From the NCBI GenBank assembly GCA_023150915.1, contig JAKLKA010000042.1:1-48141 (forward strand): a stretch of DNA of 48,141 nucleotides, read 5' to 3'. Each line of letters opens with the position of its first letter. Position 1 is the stretch's first letter. Under the pieces are notes generated by a model. That model saw only the letters and a list, made by a program, of their open reading frames with translations. It had not been told where the DNA came from and did not search any database. A program made the translations under genes and the position numbers. Below are positions 39,867 through 48,030 of this stretch, piece after piece. The stretch comes from Polyangiaceae bacterium (GTDB taxonomy: Bacteria > Myxococcota_A > Polyangia > Polyangiales > Polyangiaceae).

Positions 39867-41818
39867 GCCAGGCCGAGCTCGACGCCCTCTTGGCCGACGA
39901 GATCGAGAAGCGCTCGGCGGTGTTCGACGACCCAACGGCCGACCCGCGCGAAGTGCGCGCCGCGCTGCACACCTTCCGCGGCTCGGCGGCCATGGCCGGC
40001 CACACCGATCTCTCGCTGGTGATCGCCCAGCTTTCGGCGCGCCTGCGCCGGGGTGAGACCGGCGCGCGCCACGACGCTGCACGACTCTTGCGCGCAGCAA
40101 TGGGCCGCCTGCGCGGGGGCCGCCCGGTGTTCGACACCGAGTGGCCCGAGCCGCCCCCGGGCCTCGGGCCGTCGAGCGTCGATCCGGCCTACCGCGCCGA
40201 GTACCAGGCCACGGTGCGCGAGCGCGTGGCCGAGCTCGAGGCCCTGCTCGAGCGCCCCGAGGACCCGAGCGCGCTCACCGACGCCATCCGCGCCGTGCAC
40301 TCGGTGAAGGGCGCCGCTGCGGCCATCGGCGACGACCTGACCACGTGGTACTGCCATGGCCTCGAAGCCGCGCTCAAGCAGCCCGGCTTCGATCGGCGCC
40401 GGCTTTCGGCGGATCTGCCGCGGCACATCAGCGTGCTGATCACCTTGGTCGACGACCCAACCAGCGCGCTCGACACGCTGCGCCCCCGCGAACGGCGCAC
40501 CTCGGCCGCACCCAGCCGCCGCGCCTCGGTACCGCCGGAAGAAGACACCGGCGAGCAGATGGTACGCGTGCACGGGGTGTCGCTCGAACGCGTGCTCGAG
40601 CGGGTCGAGCTGATCCGTTTGGCGCAAGACGAGGTCTCGGGCGCGGCGGCCGTGGCCGAGCACGAGGTTTCGCGGCTGCGCGACCAGCAAGCGGCACTGG
40701 CCGAGGCGCTGCGCCTCTTGGGGCCACCACGACCCTGGGGCCCCCCGGCCAAGGCGCTGGCCACGCTGGACGCCGTGGGAAGGTCCTTGGCGGCCGCAGC
40801 GGACGACCTGGAGTACGGCAGCGCACTGGGGCGAAAGGGGGCAGACCGTCTCAAGGGCGCCGCCCACGACGTGCGCCGCGAGATCGCGCTGGTCCGCCGC
40901 ACCTCGCTCTCTTCCATGTTGAACAAGATCGGCGCGGCGGTGGAGCGCCTGGCAGCCCGGGAAGATCGCCCGGTGCGCGTGCTGATCCGCGCCGGCGACG
41001 CGCCCCTGGACCGCGAGATCGCCGAGCGCCTGGTCGACCCACTGATGCAGCTGGCACGCAACGCCCTGGCTCACGGGTTCGAGGCCGCCGACGAGCGCGT
41101 GGCGCTGGGAAAAGACCCCGTGGGCACGCTCGCGCTCTCGGCCGAACGCATCGGAGACTCGCTCTCGATCGTGTGTGAAGACGACGGCCGCGGCGTCGAC
41201 ATCGAGTCCGTGCGCCGCTCGGCGGTCCTGCGCGGCTCGATCAGCGCCGAAGCGGCCCGCGCCGCGGGCGACGACGACTTGCTCTCGCTGTTGTTCGTGC
41301 CGGGGCTGACCACCAAGCGCGAGGCCGATCTCTTGGCCGGTCGCGGCGTGGGCCTCGATCTCGCCCTGAACACCGTGCGGCGCCTGGGCGGAACCATTCG
41401 CCTCGAACGGCGGCCCGGCAGCGGCCTTCGTGCCACGCTCGAAGTGCCCAGCGAGCGCTTCACCACCGACGTGATCTGGCTCGAGGCCGGCGCTTTTCGG
41501 CTGGCGCTGCCGGTGAGCTTCGCCGGGAAGGTCGAGCTGACGGCGCCGGAAGAGCCGGTGGTGCCGCTGCTGCGCTGCCTGGGCGAGCCGTCCGAAGCCG
41601 CCTGCGCTCTTTCCATCGAGCTCGCGCTCCGCGGCATCCCCGCCGTCCGCGTGGGGGTCGACGCCGTGGGCGAGGTAGAAGAGTGCAACCTGCGACCGTT
41701 GCCGACCTTGCTGGCAGAGAGCGGCCCCTACAGCGGCGCCATCTTGCGCGGCGACGGCTCGCTCTTGCTCTCGCTCGACGCCGCGCTGCTCGCCGTGCGC
41801 GCCTGGGCCCTGTCATGA
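39863..41818 (+). CDS. CheA-type histidine kinase with two HPt domains
   Basis: 651 residues. Two HPt domains: His36 in LHTFRGSA (Lys of the HxxKG motif replaced by Arg) and His146 in VHSVKGAA. No P2 domain is visible. Dimerisation helices (~235-345) precede the ATPase domain: N box LARNALAHG (Asn400), G1 DGRG (441-444), GLTTKREADLLAGRGVGLDL (481-500). A CheW-like domain ends the protein (~520-651). Start GTG 39863 overlaps the preceding stop. No CheR, CheB or stand-alone CheY is present in the window. Confidence 0.92.
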   Translation: MSQAELDALLADEIEKRSAVFDDPTADPREVRAALHTFRGSAAMAGHTDLSLVIAQLSARLRRGETGARHDAARLLRAAMGRLRGGRPVFDTEWPEPPPGLGPSSVDPAYRAEYQATVRERVAELEALLERPEDPSALTDAIRAVHSVKGAAAAIGDDLTTWYCHGLEAALKQPGFDRRRLSADLPRHISVLITLVDDPTSALDTLRPRERRTSAAPSRRASVPPEEDTGEQMVRVHGVSLERVLERVELIRLAQDEVSGAAAVAEHEVSRLRDQQAALAEALRLLGPPRPWGPPAKALATLDAVGRSLAAAADDLEYGSALGRKGADRLKGAAHDVRREIALVRRTSLSSMLNKIGAAVERLAAREDRPVRVLIRAGDAPLDREIAERLVDPLMQLARNALAHGFEAADERVALGKDPVGTLALSAERIGDSLSIVCEDDGRGVDIESVRRSAVLRGSISAEAARAAGDDDLLSLLFVPGLTTKREADLLAGRGVGLDLALNTVRRLGGTIRLERRPGSGLRATLEVPSERFTTDVIWLEAGAFRLALPVSFAGKVELTAPEEPVVPLLRCLGEPSEAACALSIELALRGIPAVRVGVDAVGEVEECNLRPLPTLLAESGPYSGAILRGDGSLLLSLDAALLAVRAWALS

Positions 41819-42294
41819 GGGTGGAAGCAATGACCCCGGCCGATCGCTCGCGAGTGGTCGAGATCGCCGCGCTCACCCAGCAGACCATCGACCTCGAGGC
41901 AGAGCTGGCCAAGACCTGGGCGAGCCTGACCGTCGCGCGCGAGACGCCGGCTGCGCCCGCGTGGGCGGTTCTCTTGACCTGGTCGGTGGCCGACGAGCTG
42001 CACGTGATCAACGTGGCGACCCACCCCGATTTCCGCCGCCGCGGCGCGGCCCGGGCGCTGCTTTCCGAGGCCCTGGCGCGAGCCATACGCGACCGGAAGC
42101 GTCTCGTGCTACTGGAGGTGCGCCGCTCGAATCTGGCGGCGATCAGCCTGTACCGATCGCTGGGTTTCACCACCCACCTGGTCCGTCGCGGCTACTACGC
42201 GGACAACTCCGAGGACGCCATCGAGATGAAGCTGTGCATCGACCCGGGCACCGGGCAGATCCTCGCGGGCAGCGACGAAGCGGAGGTCGACTGA
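41815..42294 (+). CDS. rimI: GNAT acetyltransferase, RimI-like
   Basis: 159 residues. Acetyl-CoA-binding loop HPDFRRRGAARALL (~73-86) and the C-terminal RRSNLAAISLYRSLGF are the classical GNAT/RimI pattern; RimI acetylates the N-terminus of ribosomal protein S18. The last ~20 residues (SEDAIEMKL...) are typical of RimI. ATG 41815 overlaps the CheA stop. The gene may be transcribed from the chemosensory operon promoter. A broader GNAT function is possible, so the symbol is tentative. Confidence 0.75.
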   Translation: MRVEAMTPADRSRVVEIAALTQQTIDLEAELAKTWASLTVARETPAAPAWAVLLTWSVADELHVINVATHPDFRRRGAARALLSEALARAIRDRKRLVLLEVRRSNLAAISLYRSLGFTTHLVRRGYYADNSEDAIEMKLCIDPGTGQILAGSDEAEVD

Positions 42295-42295
42295 G

Positions 42296-43105
42296 ATGGC
42301 GCCCCATCGCGCTCAGGTCGTCGCGCCGCTGCTCAGACGCGAGAGCATGGGCAACGCCTACCAGGTGCTCACCTTCGACGTGGGTCGCGACCTGGGCGCG
42401 CTGCCCGGTCAGTTCCTGATGGTGCGCGGCGCCGAGTGGGGCGACGCCCCGCTCTTGCCGCGCCCGATGAGCTACCTGAGCGGCGGCGCCACGCCCACCA
42501 TCTTGGTGAAGGTGGTGGGTGAGGGCACCACGCGCATGGCGCGCGCCGAGCCGGGCGAGCCGTTCTCGCTGATCGGCCCGCTGGGGGTTCCGTGGCGCGC
42601 CCCCACGCCAGGTCGGCGTGCCGTGCTGGTGGCGGGTGGGGTCGGCGTGGCACCGCTGTTGTTCCTGGCCCGCACGCTCTCGGCCACGGGCCAGCGCCCC
42701 ATCGCCTTGTATGGCGGGCGTACCAAGAAAGACCTTCCGCTGGACGACGACCTGGCGCTGATCACCGACCTTCACCTCACCACCGAAGACGGCTCGCGCG
42801 GGCAGAAGGGCCGCGTCACCGACGCGCTCGGCGCACTCTTGGCCGAAGACGTCGAGGTCTTCACCTGCGGGCCCGATCGGATGATGGCCGCGGTGGCCGA
42901 GATGTGCGCGCGGCGCGACGTGCCGTGCGAGGTGTCGGTCGAGACGCCCATGGCCTGCGGTTATGGCGTGTGCCTGGGCTGCCCTCTGCCAGCCGCCGGG
43001 GGCGGCTACATCTATGCCTGCACCGAAGGCCCGTGCATCGACGCGCGGCGCATCGACTGGAGCCGCGCCGAGCGCGCGCCAAGCGCCGGAGGGGCGGCGT
43101 CGTGA
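42296..43105 (+). CDS. pyrK: Dihydroorotate dehydrogenase electron transfer subunit (PyrK)
   Basis: 269 residues, family length. FAD-binding RPMSYLS (~56-62), NAD-binding GGVGVAPLLFL (~114-124) and CGPDRMM, then a C-terminal [2Fe-2S] site with Cys221, Cys226, Cys229 and Cys242 (CGYGVCLGC...YACTEGP). PyrK passes electrons from PyrD to NAD+ in class 1B enzymes of pyrimidine synthesis. One base separates it from rimI (TGAGATG), and its stop overlaps the pyrD start. Confidence 0.93.
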   Translation: MAPHRAQVVAPLLRRESMGNAYQVLTFDVGRDLGALPGQFLMVRGAEWGDAPLLPRPMSYLSGGATPTILVKVVGEGTTRMARAEPGEPFSLIGPLGVPWRAPTPGRRAVLVAGGVGVAPLLFLARTLSATGQRPIALYGGRTKKDLPLDDDLALITDLHLTTEDGSRGQKGRVTDALGALLAEDVEVFTCGPDRMMAAVAEMCARRDVPCEVSVETPMACGYGVCLGCPLPAAGGGYIYACTEGPCIDARRIDWSRAERAPSAGGAAS

Positions 43106-44010
43106 ACCGGCTCGCGGTCCAGATCGGCTCGCTCGAGCTCGAGAACCCGGTGCTCACCGCGTCGGGCACGTTCGGCTACGGGCTCGAGTACGACGACTTC
43201 TTCGACGTGGCCACGCTGGGCGGCATCTGCACCAAAGGCCTGAGCCGCGAGCCACGGGCCGGCAACCCGCCCGAGCGCATCTGCGAGACCCCGGCCAGCA
43301 TGCTCAACGCCATTGGCCTGGCCAACGTCGGCGTCGAGGCGTTCTGCCGGGACAAGCTGCCGATCTTGCGAGAGCGCGGGGTGACGGTGATCGCCAACAT
43401 CTTCGCCAGCAGCACCGACGACTTCGTGGCCATCGCCGAGCGCCTGGGTGGCGAGCCAGGCGTCCACGCGCTCGAGCTCAACGTCTCGTGCCCGAACGTG
43501 TCCCACGGCGGCATCGAGTTCGGCAAAGACCCCACCCTGGCGGCCCAGGTCACCGGTGCGGTGCGCCGGGCGGTGAAGCTGCCGCTCTGGGTGAAGATGA
43601 GCCCCGAGGCCGGAGACATCGTCGCGGTGGCCAAGGCCTGTGAAGACGCCGGCGCCGACGCCCTGACCGCGATCAACACCATTCGCGGCATGACCATCGA
43701 CGTGGACGCCGAACGCCAGCGCCTGGCCAATCGCACCGGCGGGTTCAGCGGGCCGGCGCTTCGGCCCATCGCGCTGCGCATCGTCTGGGATCTGGTGGGC
43801 GCGGTGAAGATCCCGGTGATCGGCATCGGCGGCATCTCGACCTGGCGCGACGCGCTCGAGTTCTTGCTGGCAGGCGCCCGCGCCATTCAGGTGGGCACGG
43901 CCAGCTTCGCCGACCCGTGCGCCGCCCAGAAGGTGCTGGCAGGCATCGCCGCGCACTGCGAGCGGCACGGCACGACCGTGACCGAGCTGATCGGTCGGGC
44001 GCGACGGTGA
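43102..44010 (+). CDS. pyrD: Dihydroorotate dehydrogenase class 1B catalytic subunit
   Basis: 302 residues. FMN barrel with NPVLTASGTFGYG (~15-27), the catalytic Cys130 in NVSCPN (Ser would indicate class 2), KMSPEAGDIVAVAKACEDAGADALTAINT in the phosphate/FMN region and IGIGGISTW. Cys and the adjacent PyrK identify class 1B, which uses NAD+. GTG 43102 overlaps the pyrK stop (GTGA), with GGAGGGG about 8 bases upstream. It ends the seven-gene run that began with the chemosensory genes. Confidence 0.95.
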   Translation: MNRLAVQIGSLELENPVLTASGTFGYGLEYDDFFDVATLGGICTKGLSREPRAGNPPERICETPASMLNAIGLANVGVEAFCRDKLPILRERGVTVIANIFASSTDDFVAIAERLGGEPGVHALELNVSCPNVSHGGIEFGKDPTLAAQVTGAVRRAVKLPLWVKMSPEAGDIVAVAKACEDAGADALTAINTIRGMTIDVDAERQRLANRTGGFSGPALRPIALRIVWDLVGAVKIPVIGIGGISTWRDALEFLLAGARAIQVGTASFADPCAAQKVLAGIAAHCERHGTTVTELIGRARR

Positions 44011-44014
44011 GGCC

Positions 44015-45310
44015 ATGATCACGAGAGCCGCCTTCGTCTCCGCGTGCCTGCTGGTCTCGGGTTGCCCCTCGCAGGGTGCCAGCGGCAGCCAAGAAAACCA
44101 GAATCAACCCAGCCCCAACGCCAGCATCCTGCCCGCACCGCTGCTCTCGGCCGATCCCGCGCCGGCGGTCAAGGCCGACGCCGGGCGCGGCGGCATCCCG
44201 GCGGACTCGGCCGGGCGGCTGATCGTCCCCGAGGCCGGGCCTCCCGAGCCCACGGCGTTCCGTGACGACGCAGCCCTGCCGCGCGACACGCTGACCATCA
44301 AAGACGGCACCGGCGTCACGCTCGAGGCCGCGTTCAAGTGGCTCGACGTGCCCGGACCGAACGCCACGCCCGAGCTGTCGAACGACGCGCTGAAGAAGGC
44401 GCGCGAGAAGACCGCGCTGCGGGTCAGCGTCGACCTGGCTCCGATCGGGCGCATGCGCTTCGCCTTCGCCTCGCCCAGCTTTCCGGTGCCTCAGAACGCC
44501 GAGCTGCGGGCGCAGTCCGAGCACCACGGCCACGTCTTGGTCTGGCCCGACGGAAACGCCTACCGCGTGCTGCGCGCCGGCACGCTGCGCGCCCTCTTGT
44601 CCGAGGGGCGCGCCGACGCGCTGCCGCTCACTCAGGTCAAGGCCGAGCGCCGGGGCAAGGGTCAGCTGCTCGGCCTCGAGACCAGCAAGCTCGAGATCGC
44701 CGCGCCCATGGGAGACGTGTCGCTCGAGAGCGGCAACGTGCCCAATCTGGGGCGCGCCGGCGATCTCTTGTGTCGCCTGATCCTGGATCTGGTGGCGGTG
44801 GACCCGGCCAGCAAGATCTGCGACGACGGGCTGACCCCGCTCAAGGCGGAGCTGCGCTGGCCCAAGGGCGGCAAGCTGGCCTTCGAGGTCTCGGCGATCG
44901 CCCGCAAGGCCGAGCTGCCATTCGGGCAGCTCTTCATTCCGCCTGCAGGCGCCACGTTCCGCTCGGGCGAGCTGCCCCCCCAAGCTGCCGGCGTGCTGCT
45001 CACGCGCGACGACCTCGGCGCCTTCCACACCAAGGCAGTGACCACCGAGCCGGCGGACAAGGCCGCGCCCGGCGAGGGCCTCTTGGCGGTGAACAAGAGT
45101 GACTCGATCCGATACGTGCTGATCGACGGCGTGGCGGTGGCGTGGATCCGGCCGCAGTCCGAGCAGCTCTTGATTGGCCCGCTGCCGGGCCGCTACTCGG
45201 TGTCCTTTCGTGACTTTCTGGGCAGCACCATCGAGCCCCCGCAGGTGGTGGCCTTGCCCGCCCGCGTGACCGTCGGCGGGCCCCCCGACGCCGGCGCACC
45301 ACCGAAGTAG
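44015..45310 (+). CDS. Putative lipoprotein, 431 residues
   Basis: MITRAAFVSACLLVSGC is a signal peptide with lipobox VSGC. A disordered Pro/Ala/Asn linker (~20-80) leads to ~340 residues of mixed beta-rich sequence with a pair of Cys (LLC...KICDDG). No family recognised. It begins 4 bases after pyrD, with GGTGAGG overlapping the stop as a possible Shine-Dalgarno, so may be part of the same transcript. An envelope location is inferred; function unknown. Confidence 0.75.
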   Translation: MITRAAFVSACLLVSGCPSQGASGSQENQNQPSPNASILPAPLLSADPAPAVKADAGRGGIPADSAGRLIVPEAGPPEPTAFRDDAALPRDTLTIKDGTGVTLEAAFKWLDVPGPNATPELSNDALKKAREKTALRVSVDLAPIGRMRFAFASPSFPVPQNAELRAQSEHHGHVLVWPDGNAYRVLRAGTLRALLSEGRADALPLTQVKAERRGKGQLLGLETSKLEIAAPMGDVSLESGNVPNLGRAGDLLCRLILDLVAVDPASKICDDGLTPLKAELRWPKGGKLAFEVSAIARKAELPFGQLFIPPAGATFRSGELPPQAAGVLLTRDDLGAFHTKAVTTEPADKAAPGEGLLAVNKSDSIRYVLIDGVAVAWIRPQSEQLLIGPLPGRYSVSFRDFLGSTIEPPQVVALPARVTVGGPPDAGAPPK

Positions 45311-45330
45311 CGCCGCGCGATCGGAGCGAG

Positions 45331-45336
45331 TACCGT
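45331..45336 (+). promoter_or_regulatory. -10-like box TACCGT upstream of the 291-residue lipoprotein
   Basis: 25 bases before ATG 45362, leaving space for the strong Shine-Dalgarno at 45348; contrasts with the close-spaced leaderless boxes. Confidence 0.35.
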
Positions 45337-45347
45337 CGCGGTTCCCG

Positions 45348-45354
45348 AAGGAGG
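45348..45354 (+). promoter_or_regulatory. Consensus ribosome-binding site AAGGAGG
   Basis: Perfect anti-16S match 7 bases before ATG 45362, the strongest in the window; suggests high translation. Confidence 0.75.
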
Positions 45355-45361
45355 AATCGTC

Positions 45362-46237
45362 ATGCGGGCTCGTACGCTGTTTCCGGCTGCAATCGTCATC
45401 ACCGCGGCTCTCTTGGCCTGCAAGCAGGGCGAGAAGGCCCAGCAAGAGTCGCAACCCGGCGCCAACCCCTTGGCCGCGCCGGCCACGCCGACCAGCAACG
45501 ACGTGACCTTTCAGCGGCTGGTGCCCAAGTCGGGCGCCCGCGCCACCGTCACCCGCAAGACGACCTCGAAGTTCACCTTCCAGGGCAAGACGTTCCGCGA
45601 GACCTCGACCTTCGAGGGCAAGTACACCGTCAAGTCGTCGGACGAGCACCGCATGACCAAGGCCGACGTCGAGGTGAAGGACCTGCACAGCACCTCGCAA
45701 GAGGGCACCGCCGCCGAGAAGAAGACAGTCAGCCCGCTCTCGGGCTCGACGTACACCATCACTCGCTACGACGACGGCAAGCTCGGCGCCACCGACACCG
45801 GCGGGACGAAGGTGCCCGATGCGACGCTGAAGCTGATCAAGGACGAGTTCAAGAGCATGTTCGAGAAGAACAACGACGGCGCGTTCTTGCCCGATCGCCC
45901 GGTCAAGATCGAAGAAAAGTTCATGCCGGCCAACGACGCCATGCTCAAGCTCTTCGGCAGCAAGGACGACGGCAAGACCACGTTCGACGGCGCCGAGTTC
46001 ATCTTGAAGAAGTCCACCGGCTCGACCGCCTCGTTCGACGCGTCGGTGACCATGACCCAGAACCTGGGCAACGGCATGCGGCTGCGGGTCAAATTCAAGG
46101 GAACCATGGACTTCGCGCCCCACGGCACCTGGGCCACGGCGGCCGATCTCAAGGGCCCAATGGCGGTGCTCGACGGGAAGGGCGACGAGAAGGGCAACGG
46201 CGACCTGACCTTCGCGTTCACCCAGGTCTTCGAGTGA
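45362..46237 (+). CDS. Putative lipoprotein, 291 residues
   Basis: Signal peptide (MRARTLFPAAIVITAALLAC) with lipobox LLAC (~17-20), then KQGEKAQQ and a Pro/Ala linker. The mature part is beta-rich and polar, with repeated strands such as TTSKFTFQGKTFRETSTFEGKY and ASFDASVTMTQNLGNGMRLRVKF, suggesting a beta-sandwich or lipocalin-like fold. No Cys beyond the lipid one. Strong ribosome-binding site; probably abundant. No family recognised. Confidence 0.8.
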   Translation: MRARTLFPAAIVITAALLACKQGEKAQQESQPGANPLAAPATPTSNDVTFQRLVPKSGARATVTRKTTSKFTFQGKTFRETSTFEGKYTVKSSDEHRMTKADVEVKDLHSTSQEGTAAEKKTVSPLSGSTYTITRYDDGKLGATDTGGTKVPDATLKLIKDEFKSMFEKNNDGAFLPDRPVKIEEKFMPANDAMLKLFGSKDDGKTTFDGAEFILKKSTGSTASFDASVTMTQNLGNGMRLRVKFKGTMDFAPHGTWATAADLKGPMAVLDGKGDEKGNGDLTFAFTQVFE

Positions 46238-46243
46238 CCGCGC

Positions 46244-46858
46244 TCACGCCTGGCCAATGGGGCTGATCGTCGGCTCGTAGTCGGCGGGCCCGTACTCCAC
46301 GTGGGCAAGCCCCGCGCGCGTCAGGCCCAGGCGGGCTTGATCGGCAGCCATCTCCACGACCTCGAAGCGGGTCGAGAGCAACCAGTATTCCGATTCGCTG
46401 ACCGGTGGCAGGGCCGCCAGCCGCTGCTCCAGGGCCTCGCGATCTTCGCGATCGAGCACCAGCTCGGACGACGGACCGTCGTGGTCGGCCGACTCGAACA
46501 GCGCGTCCCAGGCAAACGCCGTGGGGTTGAACGCCAAGAACACTTGCTCGAAGCACAGCTGCCAGCTCCGAGCGTCGCTCGAGGGCAGCCGCCAGAAGCA
46601 CGGGAGCGTGCGCCGCACCACCTCTCCGAAATAGGCGCCCACGCTGCGCGTCAAGAGCTCGGCCAGCTCGGGCCGCTCGCGAACGCTCTCGCTGGACTGC
46701 CGGATGTAGTGATCGAGCAGCGGCAGGGTCTCGGGGGTGTAGTCGAGCTCGGTCCCGACGGCGGTGAGCACGTACTGCCGCGCCGCCTCGGCCAGCTCGA
46801 CGATCTCGATCGGGGGGAGCGTGATGCCCAAGTCCTCGGGTCCGCCGGCGGTCGCCAC
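46244..46858 (-). CDS. Hypothetical protein, 204 residues
   Basis: Helical, acidic protein without signal peptide: ELAEAARQYVLTAVG, LLDHYIRQSSESV, GAYFGEVVRRTLPCFWRL, then VFLAFNPTAFAWDALFES. The GAYFGEVVRR element appears in several bacterial families of unknown role. The start GTG 46858 is preceded by a TAAGCT box 6 bases away. It converges with the lipoprotein gene, six bases apart. Cytoplasmic; function unknown. Confidence 0.75.
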   Translation of the reverse strand: MATAGGPEDLGITLPPIEIVELAEAARQYVLTAVGTELDYTPETLPLLDHYIRQSSESVRERPELAELLTRSVGAYFGEVVRRTLPCFWRLPSSDARSWQLCFEQVFLAFNPTAFAWDALFESADHDGPSSELVLDREDREALEQRLAALPPVSESEYWLLSTRFEVVEMAADQARLGLTRAGLAHVEYGPADYEPTISPIGQA

Positions 46859-46864
46859 CGGGCG

Positions 46865-46870
46865 AGCTTA
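46865..46870 (-). promoter_or_regulatory. -10-like box TAAGCT 6 nt before GTG 46858
   Basis: Minus-strand TAAGCTCGCCCG then GTG; no Shine-Dalgarno. Confidence 0.35.
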
Positions 46871-46958
46871 GCCCCAAAATGGGCGGTTTCGTCCCCGCGT
46901 CGCCCGGGCCCAGGCAAAACCCTGGACACCTGACGTGCACTCTGGCCTTGCCTGCCAG

Positions 46959-46980
46959 GGCGGATGACGACATATCCGCC
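46959..46980. promoter_or_regulatory. Inverted repeat GGCGGAT-8-ATCCGCC in a divergent intergenic region
   Basis: Seven perfect pairs, 51 bases before the phosphoesterase start. Overlapping TGCCAGGGCGG (46953-46963) also has a perfect complement CCGCCCTGGCA at 47015-47025, just before the start codon. Either could regulate the phosphoesterase. Confidence 0.35.
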
Positions 46981-47030
46981 GAACGGCCGGGCCCGCCGTG
47001 TTAGATTCGGCGTCCCGCCCTGGCACCCCG

Positions 47031-47768
47031 ATGCGCCTCGGAATCCTCAGCGACATCCACGCCAACTACGAAGCGCTCAGCGCTGCCGTCGAGGCGTTCA
47101 AGAGCGAGAGCATCAGGGAGTACTACTGCCTGGGCGACACCGTGGGGTACGGCGGCTCGCCGAACGAGTGCGCCGACGTGGTGCGCGACCTGGTCAAGTC
47201 GACCATCTTGGGCAACCACGACGCCGCCGTCGCGGGGCGCATGGACTACTCGTACTACTACGAGGCGGCGCGCCACGCGCTGGACACCCACGCGCAGCTC
47301 TTGTCGAAAGAGAACACCGACTGGCTGCGGGGGCTGCCCTATCAGATCCGCCTCGAAGCGGTGAACGTGCTCTTGTGCCACGGCTCGCCCGTGCGCCTGG
47401 AAGAGTTCGAGTACATCTTCGCTCCCGAGCAAGCGCGCGAGTGCTTGCCCATCTACGACGAGCTGGCGCACCTGACGCTGATCGGACACTCGCACCTGTG
47501 CAAGGTGTTCGCGCTCACCCGCACCAGCGTGGAAGAGCTGCCGCCGGTCGACTTCGATCTGGAGCCGGGCAAGAAGTACATCGTCTCGGTCGGCTCCATC
47601 GGCCAGCCGCGCGACTACGACAACCGCGCCAGCTACACCGTGTACGACACCGACAAGAAGCGGTTCGAGTTCAAGCGCGTGGAGTACGACATCGAGACGG
47701 CCGCAGAAAAAGTGCTGCGCGCCAAGCTCGAGCGCAACTTCGCGCACCGCTTGTTCATCGGTGTTTGA
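47031..47768 (+). CDS. Metallophosphoesterase (YfcE/MJ0936-like)
   Basis: 245 residues. Calcineurin-like metal motifs: Asp8 and His10 in SDIHAN, Asp36 in GDTVGYG, Asn62-His63 in GNHD, His in CHGSP and GHSHL. The family hydrolyses phosphodiesters or phosphomonoesters; the substrate is unknown. The start MRLGILSDIHANYEAL matches the family. An AT-rich TAGATT (47002-47007) may be its -10 element. Downstream the gene is followed by a 262-base gap. Confidence 0.92.
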   Translation: MRLGILSDIHANYEALSAAVEAFKSESIREYYCLGDTVGYGGSPNECADVVRDLVKSTILGNHDAAVAGRMDYSYYYEAARHALDTHAQLLSKENTDWLRGLPYQIRLEAVNVLLCHGSPVRLEEFEYIFAPEQARECLPIYDELAHLTLIGHSHLCKVFALTRTSVEELPPVDFDLEPGKKYIVSVGSIGQPRDYDNRASYTVYDTDKKRFEFKRVEYDIETAAEKVLRAKLERNFAHRLFIGV

Positions 47769-47996
47769 GCGGCGCGCACCGCCAGCGGTCGCCAGGCGCC
47801 GCCATGCGAGCGGCTTGACAGGCCCCCCCCCGGGGCATCAAGGGCGTGAGCAGTCAAGAGAGGGACGGCGGATGGCACTCCGGATCGGTTCTCGTCAGGG
47901 CGACCTGCAGCGTCCGGCTCAGGAGCGAGGCGACCGGACCGGGGCCGAGGCGCGAGGCCCGTCTCTTGCCGCCATGGGCGCATCACGCCGCGGCCA

Positions 47997-48017
47997 CACC
48001 CCCTTTGTGTGGGGGTG
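47997..48017 (-). terminator. Hairpin CACCCCC-7-GGGGGTG downstream of the ruvA-like gene
   Basis: Seven perfect pairs, 14 bases after the minus-strand stop at 48031. No U-run. Elsewhere in the 47769-48030 gap is a run of nine C (47823-47831) within an inverted CTTGA/TCAAG (47814-47818, 47838-47842); no gene is visible. Confidence 0.4.
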
Positions 48018-48030
48018 GGCTCGAAGCGTC

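Noticed and set aside
37349-44010. A complete chemotaxis system with adaptation
   Set aside because: CheR, CheB and a separate CheY are not present in the window, so only a minimal array is claimed.
43745-46123. A 792-codon minus-strand open frame opposite pyrD and two lipoproteins
   Set aside because: Same reason: composition is shadow-like, while the plus strand has signal peptides, family motifs and ribosome sites.
47811-47842. Promoter TTGACA (47815-47820) in the gap after the phosphoesterase
   Set aside because: A run of nine C follows and no -10 or plus-strand gene is found at the right distance.
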